Origin: Gammaproteobacteria bacterium
GTDB lineage: Bacteria > Pseudomonadota > Gammaproteobacteria > Xanthomonadales > Wenzhouxiangellaceae
NCBI GenBank assembly: GCA_003561495.1
Contig: PWWM01000120.1
Coordinates: 1-30,121 of the forward strand
DNA: 30,121 bases
Direction: 5' to 3'
Part shown: one piece after another, positions 1 through 6,523 of the stretch
How the letters are laid out: each line of letters opens with the position of its first letter
Numbering within the stretch: position 1 is the stretch's first letter
Made by a program: the position numbers and the translations under genes
Notes under the pieces: generated by a model
Told to the model about the DNA's origin: nothing
The model's input: only the letters and a program-made list of their open reading frames with translations
The model's database searches: none

Positions 1-14
1 CCGCTCTGGCGGCC

Positions 15-1466
15 ATGATTCGTGCCGGGACACCGTTGATTGCCATTGAGTGTCACGATGAGCCGCAGGCGATGGCATTGTTTGGCGAGCTGAGGCGGCA
101 GATGAGTCGGCCGTTGTTCAAGTGGACGGCGGCCAAGGGGTTGGTGTGGGTGGAGCGGGATCAGACGCTGGCCTCGGAATTTGCCGATCCTGAAAAGGCG
201 CTGGGGCATCTTCGGCAGCGGCGTGATCGGGGTATCTACCTGTTGATGGACTTTCATCATTATCTCAAGGACCCGGTGGTGGTGCGGCACCTGCGCGAGA
301 TGGCCCGCCAGGATGACGGCATTCACGCGCGAACGGCGGTGCTGATCAGTCCGTCGCTGAAACTGCCTGCGGAACTGGAGCGCCAGGTCCGCCACTTTCG
401 CATGGCGCCCCCTGATCGCGACGCCCTGGAACGGATGGTCCGCGAAGAGGCCCGGCGCTGGGGGAATCAGCGAGGCGCCGGGGGTGCGGCCCTTTGTGAG
501 CAGGCGCTGGAGCGCTTGTTGACCAACCTGGAAGGGTTGACCCTGAAAGATGCCCGGCGACTGGCGCGTAACGCCATTTTCGATGACGGCGCGCTCGATG
601 AGGATGACCTCCCGGAAGTCATGCAGGCCAAGTTCGAATTGCTCAACCCCGGCGGCATTCTGAATTTCGAGCTGGAAACGGCGCGCTTCAGCCAGATCGC
701 CGGCATGCCGCGGCTCCGACAATGGCTGGAAACGCGGGCTTCGGTGTTTACCGCCGCCGAGCCGCCGGCCGGGCTGGACATGCCACGCGGGATGTTGTTG
801 CTTGGCGTACAGGGATGCGGCAAGTCGCTGGCCGCTCGCGCCGCGGCGGGTCTGTTCGGCGTACCGCTGTTGCATCTTGATTGTGGGTCGCTGTTCAATC
901 GCTTTCATGGTGAAAGCGAGAGAAACTTGCGCGAATCACTTAAGGCGGCCGAACTGATGGCACCATGCGTGCTGTGGATCGACGAGATCGAAAAAGGTCT
1001 GGCGGTTTCGGATACCGACGGCGGCACCTCGCGGCGCATGCTGGGCACGTTGCTGACCTGGATGGCCGAGCATCGCTCCAGGGTGTTCATCGCCGCCACT
1101 GCCAACGACATCAGCATCCTGCCGCCAGAGCTGGTGCGCAAGGGGCGCTTCGACGAGATCTTTTTTGTCGACCTGCCTGATGAAAAGACACGGGCAGAAA
1201 TACTGGCCATTCATTTCCAGCGCCGTGAGCTCAAGCCGCAGCTTTATCCGCTCGACGACATTGCCCGGGCGACCGAGGGTTTTTCCGGTGCGGAACTGGA
1301 ACACCTGGTGGTGGCTGCACTGTACGTCGCCCATGCCCGGGGCGAGCCGATGTGTACCGATGATCTGATGAGCGAGATCGACAACACCCGGCCGCTTTCG
1401 GTGACCATGGCCGAGCCGATCGATCAACTACGGCAATGGGCAGCCAGTCGGGCGGTTGCAGCTTGA
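15..1466 (+). CDS. AAA+ ATPase, Ycf46-like
   Basis: Predicted cytosolic AAA+ ATPase of the Ycf46 type found in cyanobacteria, plastids and proteobacteria. Counting from the ATG at 15, residues 1-215 form the family's N-terminal region. The ATPase core follows, with Walker A GVQGCGKS (264-271), Walker B VLWIDE (319-324), sensor-1 Asn in TAN (364) and arginine-finger candidates at R375/R378 (VRKGRFDE). A C-terminal lid domain contains GFSGAEL. The frame stays open upstream of the ATG to the window edge (A-L-A-A), so the true start may lie outside; about 483 residues is close to the family length. A cyanobacterial member has been linked to inorganic-carbon use, but the proteobacterial role is unknown to me. 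It converges on the aldehyde dehydrogenase gene, with about 100 bases between and no clear terminator. Family assignment is firm; function is open. Confidence 0.85.
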   Translation: MIRAGTPLIAIECHDEPQAMALFGELRRQMSRPLFKWTAAKGLVWVERDQTLASEFADPEKALGHLRQRRDRGIYLLMDFHHYLKDPVVVRHLREMARQDDGIHARTAVLISPSLKLPAELERQVRHFRMAPPDRDALERMVREEARRWGNQRGAGGAALCEQALERLLTNLEGLTLKDARRLARNAIFDDGALDEDDLPEVMQAKFELLNPGGILNFELETARFSQIAGMPRLRQWLETRASVFTAAEPPAGLDMPRGMLLLGVQGCGKSLAARAAAGLFGVPLLHLDCGSLFNRFHGESERNLRESLKAAELMAPCVLWIDEIEKGLAVSDTDGGTSRRMLGTLLTWMAEHRSRVFIAATANDISILPPELVRKGRFDEIFFVDLPDEKTRAEILAIHFQRRELKPQLYPLDDIARATEGFSGAELEHLVVAALYVAHARGEPMCTDDLMSEIDNTRPLSVTMAEPIDQLRQWAASRAVAA

Positions 1467-1567
1467 TTGCATGGTCAGGTTCGGCGTCGTGAGCGATGGG
1501 GTGTCGAATACTTCAGCGTAGTTCGTCGACCGCCTAGGGCCGACCCACAAACCCGTGGAGGCATGCT

Positions 1568-2998
1568 TCAATCCAGGTCGCGGACGGCGAGCAGGCGGAT
1601 TTCGGTCATGTCTTCGATGGCGAAGCGGATGCCTTCACGGCCCAGGCCGGAATCCTTGACGCCGCCGTAGGGCATGTGGTCGACCCGGAAGGCCGGGACA
1701 TCATTGATAATCCCCCCGCCGACATCCAGGCGACCCCAGGCGCGGCGAATCTTGCCGATATCGCGAACGAACAATCCGGCCTGCAATCCGTAGCGGGAAT
1801 CATTGATGACATCGAGGGCCTGATCGAAGTCGCTGAACGGCTCGATCACCATGACCGGGCCGAATACTTCATTGTCATAGACCCGGCAGTCGCGATCGAC
1901 ATTCTCGAGGACCGCCGGGGTGACGATGACGCCGTCACGCTCACCACCGACCAGGCACCGCGCACCCTTGTCGACCGCTTCCTCGATCCACTCGACCACG
2001 CGCTTGGCATCATCTTCGGAAATCATCGGGCCAATGAAGGTGTCGGGGTCGCGCGGATCGCCTTTCTTCAGTCCTCCGATCTTGTCGATCAGCTTGCTCT
2101 TGAGATCCTCATAGATGGACTCATGCACCTGCACGCGCTGCACCGATATGCAGCTCTGGCCGGACTGGTAGAAGGCGCCGAAGGCCAGTCGATCGACGGC
2201 ATGATCGAGGTCCGCGTCAGCATCGACCAGGCAGGCGGCATTGCCGCCGAGTTCCATGACCACCGGTTTCTTGCCGGCCTTGTCCTTGAGCATCCAGCCG
2301 ACCTTGTCCGAGCCGGTAAAGCTCAACAGTTTGAGGCGTTCGTCCTCGGTAAAGCGCGCCGCCTCGTCGCGATGCACCGGCAGGATGGAAAACGCGCCCT
2401 CGGGCAGATCGCATTCAGCCAGTATTTCGCCCATGAGTATTGCGCCCACCGGGGTCTTCTCGGCCGGCTTGAGCACGAACGGACAGCCGGCGGCAATCGC
2501 CGGGGCCACTTTGTGGGCGACCAGGTTATAGGGGAAGTTGAATGGCGTGATCAATGAGACCGGGCCGATCGGCACGCGCTTCCACATGCCCCAGAACTTC
2601 TCGGCCCGGGCCGTGATGTCCATCGGCATCACTTCGCCGCCGATGCGGGTGGCTTCCTCGGCGGCGATCTGGAAGGTCTCGATCAGGCGACCGACCTCGC
2701 CGCGGGCATCGGTGATGACCTTGCCGCCCTCGACGATCAACACCTCGACCAGTTCGTCGTGGCGCTTCCTGAACTGTTCGACACAATGCAACAGCACGTC
2801 GCGTCGACGGTAGGCGGGCAACTCGGCCATGGGCCGGCGCGCCTCGACCGCTGCGCTCACGGCCTGATCCACCTCGACATCGCCGGCCTGGGCCACCCGG
2901 TAGGCGGTTGAGCCGGTGTGCTTGTCGGTGACTTCCAGGTCCTGGTTGGCGGCAATGGCCTGGTTGGCCAGGTAGTAGGGGTAGCTCTTGATGCTCAT
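1568..2998 (-). CDS. NAD(P)-dependent aldehyde dehydrogenase
   Basis: Aldehyde dehydrogenase superfamily enzyme, oxidising an aldehyde to its acid (or acyl-phosphate-type products, as in non-phosphorylating GAPDH relatives). Counting from the ATG at 2998, it shows PFNFP with the oxyanion Asn (154), the cofactor Lys in LKPAEKTP (177), FTGS, the general base Glu in MELGGN (249) and the nucleophile Cys in GQSCISVQR (283). The C-terminal EVFGPV and YGGVKDSGLGREG motifs are present, so it is complete and probably active. A TTG codon at 3010 in the same frame is the alternative start; ATG is preferred. It follows the acetolactate-synthase-like gene by about 15 bases, so the two are almost certainly co-transcribed, and the pair may act in sequence on a 2-oxo acid or aldehyde. 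The substrate cannot be read from sequence. Confidence 0.93.
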   Translation of the reverse strand: MSIKSYPYYLANQAIAANQDLEVTDKHTGSTAYRVAQAGDVEVDQAVSAAVEARRPMAELPAYRRRDVLLHCVEQFRKRHDELVEVLIVEGGKVITDARGEVGRLIETFQIAAEEATRIGGEVMPMDITARAEKFWGMWKRVPIGPVSLITPFNFPYNLVAHKVAPAIAAGCPFVLKPAEKTPVGAILMGEILAECDLPEGAFSILPVHRDEAARFTEDERLKLLSFTGSDKVGWMLKDKAGKKPVVMELGGNAACLVDADADLDHAVDRLAFGAFYQSGQSCISVQRVQVHESIYEDLKSKLIDKIGGLKKGDPRDPDTFIGPMISEDDAKRVVEWIEEAVDKGARCLVGGERDGVIVTPAVLENVDRDCRVYDNEVFGPVMVIEPFSDFDQALDVINDSRYGLQAGLFVRDIGKIRRAWGRLDVGGGIINDVPAFRVDHMPYGGVKDSGLGREGIRFAIEDMTEIRLLAVRDLD

Positions 2999-3012
2999 GG
3001 CGGTCTTCAATT

Positions 3013-4656
3013 TTAAGGTGTCAGGGCGCGTGCACGCGCCGGAATGTTCTCGAATAGTTCGCGCTGGCTGTCCGAGTAGTCAATCGGGCAATCGATCAGG
3101 TGAACGCCCGGCTGGTCCAGACACTTCTTCAGCAATGGTGCAAGCTGGTCCGTATGTTCGACCCGGTGACCTGCCGCACCGTAGCTTTCAGCATAACGTA
3201 CAAAATCCGGATTACCGAAATCCATGCCGAAATCGGGCAACTGCATGTCCTGTTGCTTCCAGCGGATCATGCCGTAGGCATCATCACGCAGAATCAGCAC
3301 CACCAGGTCCATGTTCATGCGCACCGCGGTTTCCAGTTCCTGGGAATTCATCATGAAGCCGCCGTCGCCACACACGGCCAGAATCTTGCGATCGGGATGG
3401 ACCAGGCGCGCGCCCATGGCGACCGGAAAGCCGGCGCCCATGGTGGCCAGCGCATTGTCCAGCAGCAGGGTATTGGGCAGGGTAGTTCGATAATTGCGCG
3501 CAAACCAGACCTTGTAGAGGCCATTGTCCAGTGACACGATGCCGTCTTCGGGCATGGCCTCGCGCACGGCATGGACCACCCGGCGTGGATGGACCGGGAA
3601 TCCGTCCAGGTCGGCGCCGCTGCCGAGTTCTTCGAGCATGGCCGTGCGAATGCGGTGGGCGAAATCGAAATCCCAGTGGTCCTGGACCTCGATTTGCTCG
3701 CTGATCTGCCAGATGGCGTTGGCAATGTCACCGACGACTTCGAGCTGCGGAAAGTAGACCGGGTCAACCCCGGCGCTGGAAAAATTGATATGGATGACCA
3801 CCGGGCCATCCGGTTGCATCAGGAATGGCGGTTTTTCGACCACGTCATGTCCGACATTGATGATGCAGTCGGCCTGCTCGATCACGCGGTGGACATAATC
3901 ACCCTCCGACAAGGCCGCAGTGCCCATCCAGCACTCGCTTTCTCCGACCACGCCCTTGCCCATCTGGGTGCTGAAAAAGGGGATCGCGGTCTTGTCGATC
4001 AGACGCCTCAGCATGCGTGAAGTCATCTTGCGATTAGCACCGGCACCGACCATTATGAGGGGCCGACGCGCCTGCTCGATGGCCGCCACCGCCCGATCCA
4101 CGGCCTTGTCCTCGGCCACCGGACGGCGGGTCTGGCAAGCCGGAATCGGTTCGGCCTCGACTTCTTCGTGCAGGATGTCCTCGGGCAATTCCAGGTGAGT
4201 GGCGCCGGGACGTTCTTCCTCGGCCCGGCGAAAGGCCTCGCGCACCCGTGCCGGGACGTTGGCGCCCGAGACGACCTGGCGGGTATAGCGGGTGACGGGG
4301 CGCATCAGATCGACCATGTCGATGATCTGGAAATGGCCCTGCTTGGAGGTTCTGACCGGCTTCTGGCCGGTGATCATGACCATCGGCATGGCGCCCAATT
4401 CGGCATAAGCGGCCGCGGTGACCAGGTTGGTTGCTCCCGGTCCCAGCGTGGACAGGCACACGCCCGGCTGGCCGGTCAGTCGCCCGTGGCAGGCGGCCAT
4501 GAACCCGGCGGCCTGTTCATGACGCGTGACCACCAGTTCGATCGAGGATGGGCGCAATGCCTCGAGTAAATCGAGATTTTCCTCACCGGGAACGGCAAAG
4601 ATGCACTCCACGCCCTCTGCTTCCAGGCAATTCACGAACAGTTCGGCAGCGTTCAT
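3013..4656 (-). CDS. Acetolactate-synthase-like thiamine diphosphate enzyme
   Basis: Large-subunit-type thiamine-diphosphate enzyme of the acetolactate synthase/pyruvate oxidase family, about 547 residues from the ATG at 4656. It has the PP-domain catalytic Glu in TRHEQAAG (E47), LGPGATN, a central domain, and the metal/ThDP motif beginning GDGG (about 430). Where many relatives have Asn-Asn at the end of that motif it has RDDAYG (about 457-459), nearer to catabolic acetolactate synthases. No regulatory small subunit (ilvN/ilvH type) and no other branched-chain biosynthesis gene is nearby. An in-frame TTG at 4743 would add 29 basic, unlike-family residues and is rejected as start. A TTGACA hexamer on the minus strand at 4735-4740 could be a -35, but no good -10 follows. 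It heads a two-gene operon with the aldehyde dehydrogenase. A decarboxylase or glyoxylate-carboligase-like activity is possible instead. Confidence 0.88.
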   Translation of the reverse strand: MNAAELFVNCLEAEGVECIFAVPGEENLDLLEALRPSSIELVVTRHEQAAGFMAACHGRLTGQPGVCLSTLGPGATNLVTAAAYAELGAMPMVMITGQKPVRTSKQGHFQIIDMVDLMRPVTRYTRQVVSGANVPARVREAFRRAEEERPGATHLELPEDILHEEVEAEPIPACQTRRPVAEDKAVDRAVAAIEQARRPLIMVGAGANRKMTSRMLRRLIDKTAIPFFSTQMGKGVVGESECWMGTAALSEGDYVHRVIEQADCIINVGHDVVEKPPFLMQPDGPVVIHINFSSAGVDPVYFPQLEVVGDIANAIWQISEQIEVQDHWDFDFAHRIRTAMLEELGSGADLDGFPVHPRRVVHAVREAMPEDGIVSLDNGLYKVWFARNYRTTLPNTLLLDNALATMGAGFPVAMGARLVHPDRKILAVCGDGGFMMNSQELETAVRMNMDLVVLILRDDAYGMIRWKQQDMQLPDFGMDFGNPDFVRYAESYGAAGHRVEHTDQLAPLLKKCLDQPGVHLIDCPIDYSDSQRELFENIPARARALTP

Positions 4657-4899
4657 GCTTGCAATGGTAACAGGCCCATTGCGATGGTCACGCCTTCGTC
4701 GCTTGGTCACCACCCATCCCTGGGAAGTGGAGGCTGTCAACAAATCGCGCTATAAAAGCCCGGCCCCGCCAGAGGCCTGATTCATGCCATTGAGAATCAC
4801 CAGAAACCGAGCAATGCTTAAAGAGCTTCTGAATAAACTGAAAGCCTGGACTGTGAAAGACCAGCGTGCTGTATCTTATGCCTTGGCAGCTCAGGGCGA

Positions 4900-4978
4900 G
4901 AAGAGAGACGACGGTCAGCCGATTTCAACAGTTTTCAGCCCAATAAGGGGCGAACATCCACCAACCGTCGTCCCTTCT
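4900..4978. repeat. Imperfect inverted repeat downstream of the Cys-rich gene
   Basis: A perfect 9-base inverted pair, GACGACGGT at 4907-4915 and ACCGTCGTC at 4964-4972, is extended outward by AGAAG/CTTCT with small offsets. The arms are separated by about 48 bases. On the minus strand the structure begins just after the stop codon of the Cys-rich secreted protein, so it could be a 3' RNA structure. No T-run follows, so a standard intrinsic terminator is not supported. Confidence 0.45.
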
Positions 4979-4984
4979 AATCAG

Positions 4985-5413
4985 TTATTGCTCCAGCCTA
5001 TCCAGGATGGTCTCGGCCTGATAGAGGCGATACAGTGCCTCACCTTCCCCTTTCGAGCCGGCCTTTCCGATCCGCTCCATTGCTCCATCATCGAACACAA
5101 ACACGCGACATTGATCATCCGAGCAAGTCACCACACCACACTCATCAACAACAGAGCAATTGTGCACACCGGGTCTGGCGTAAACCGATAGTCCTTGACC
5201 TGCGGCATCGGGAGTGATCTCAACTTTTTCACGGTTCGGATCTGGGTAACTGCCAATTTTTTCGCAATCGCCTGCTTCGCAGTGATATACACTGCAGTCC
5301 CAGCCATCACATGTAATTATGGTACACCCATCGTCGCAATTTATTGGATCCGCCAGCGTTGAGCCGGGTGCCATGAGGCCAAAAAACATGATTGAAACGA
5401 TGATTTTTCTCAT
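4985..5413 (-). CDS. Small secreted Cys-rich protein with decapeptide repeats
   Basis: 142-residue protein of no family I recognise. Residues 1-21 form a signal peptide (MRKII, hydrophobic core, cut after STLA), so it is exported. The mature part has ten cysteines at 26, 30, 35, 40, 45, 50, 86, 92, 97 and 102, and two clusters run with a Cys every five residues. The repeat unit resembles C-x-[IV]-x-x-C-x-x-x-[DQ] and occurs in both halves, suggesting an internal duplication and a disulfide-stitched, stacked fold. The C-terminal 35 residues are charged and possibly helical. The start is supported by AAGGAG nine bases before ATG. It is divergent from the YihY-type gene. Strong SD, signal peptide and regular cysteines make it a real gene rather than a shadow of the opposing plus-strand frame. 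Confidence 0.75.
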   Translation of the reverse strand: MRKIIVSIMFFGLMAPGSTLADPINCDDGCTIITCDGWDCSVYHCEAGDCEKIGSYPDPNREKVEITPDAAGQGLSVYARPGVHNCSVVDECGVVTCSDDQCRVFVFDDGAMERIGKAGSKGEGEALYRLYQAETILDRLEQ

Positions 5414-5485
5414 TTAGCAAGTCTCCTTTGAATCGTTATTGATATCGACATTTGATTCACGCCCCCAATTTCGATTCAGAGTCTA

Positions 5486-5502
5486 CCCCCCCCAAAAAAA
5501 AA
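5486..5502 (+). repeat. Homopolymer tract C8-A9 upstream of the YihY-type gene
   Basis: Eight C followed by nine A lie 16 bases before the chosen ATG at 5518. If translation instead begins at the in-frame TTG at 5452, the tract lies inside the coding region and length changes would shift the frame. If the ATG is used, it lies in the leader or promoter region. Confidence 0.85.
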
Positions 5503-5517
5503 CTGTCAACGCTAGCC

Positions 5518-6447
5518 ATGCTGAAGCGATTGCGTGAACAACTGCTCAAACCGGTGCTTTACTGGGGCGGCATTCTTGGAGCGGCCACCAGCAACTGGCT
5601 GCAAAGCCAGGCCTTCATCTATGCCGCTGCGCTGGCCTTTTTCACGGTCTTTTCCATCGCCCCGGTAGTCATTGTGGTGGTGACCATCGTCGGACTGGTG
5701 CTGGGCGAGCGGGCCGCCCAGGGTGAGCTGATGGAACAGCTCGAGGAATTTCTCGGCCCGCAGGCAGCGGAAGTCGTGCAGACCGCCGTAGTCAACTCAC
5801 AGATTGACCAGACCGGGATCTGGCCAACGCTGATCGGATTTACCGCCATTGTGGTCGGCGCCACCACCGTGTTTGCCCAGATGCAGATTTCGCTCAATCA
5901 GATCTGGGATGTCGCGCCCAAGCCGTCGCGCAACAGCTTGTGGCTGTTTCTCAAGGCACGCGTGCTGTCGCTGACCGTGGTACTGGCCATCGGCTTCGTG
6001 CTGCTGGTCTCGCTGCTTTTGAGCGTGGCCATGCGAACGATCATGAATTTTGCCGAGCAGTGGTTGCCGGTGCCGGGCTGGGCGCTGGTCGGCACCGAAA
6101 TCTTCATCTCGCTGACCGTCATCACCTTGCTGTTTGCGGCGATCTTCAAGATCCTGCCCGATGTGGTGCTGGGCTGGCGCGACGTGCTGGCGGGGGCATT
6201 GATCACCGCCTTGCTGTTCACTTTCGGCCGGTCGCTGATCGCCATGTACCTGGCCAATACGGCCACCGCATCGACCTACGGTGCGGCCGGATCGCTGGCC
6301 CTGTTGCTGTTGTGGGTCAACTATTCGGCCCTGATCCTGTTGTACGGGGCTTCCATCACCCGTGCTCATCTCGAAGCCCGGGGCAAACCGGTGATTCCGC
6401 GCAATACGGCGGTGTGCGTTCATCGCGAACTCGTCGAGGAGACCTGA
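5518..6447 (+). CDS. YihY/BrkB-family (UPF0761) inner-membrane protein
   Basis: About 309 residues with six hydrophobic segments, typical of the YihY/BrkB family of inner-membrane proteins. Family hallmarks are visible: QAFIYAAALAFFTVFSIAPV in the first membrane span, the conserved helix ending QISLNQIWDV, ILPDV before the fifth span, and the TYGAAGSLALLLLWVNYSA segment, followed by a short cytoplasmic tail. The biochemical role of the family is not settled; names referring to ribonuclease BN are historical misassignments. The ATG at 5518 is preferred over the in-frame TTG at 5452 because the 22 extra residues are unlike the family and contain the C8-A9 tract. It is divergent from the Cys-rich gene and is followed 76 bases later by the TPR regulator in the same direction. 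Confidence 0.9.
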   Translation: MLKRLREQLLKPVLYWGGILGAATSNWLQSQAFIYAAALAFFTVFSIAPVVIVVVTIVGLVLGERAAQGELMEQLEEFLGPQAAEVVQTAVVNSQIDQTGIWPTLIGFTAIVVGATTVFAQMQISLNQIWDVAPKPSRNSLWLFLKARVLSLTVVLAIGFVLLVSLLLSVAMRTIMNFAEQWLPVPGWALVGTEIFISLTVITLLFAAIFKILPDVVLGWRDVLAGALITALLFTFGRSLIAMYLANTATASTYGAAGSLALLLLWVNYSALILLYGASITRAHLEARGKPVIPRNTAVCVHRELVEET

Positions 6448-6523
6448 AGCCGGCTTGCAAGCCCGGAGGCACTCGAGGTCTCGCAGGTTCCGAAACATTC
6501 CTTTTACATGTACACTTCGAAGC

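Noticed and set aside
1676..2557. 293-codon plus-strand frame opposite the aldehyde dehydrogenase
   Set aside because: The minus strand carries a complete enzyme with catalytic residues; high GC produces long antisense frames.
4784..5191. Plus-strand frame of 135 codons with an AGAGG upstream and TATAAA at 4751-4756
   Set aside because: Its second half runs opposite the Cys-rich gene, which has a stronger ribosome binding site and signal peptide; no family resemblance; the TATAAA lacks a -35.
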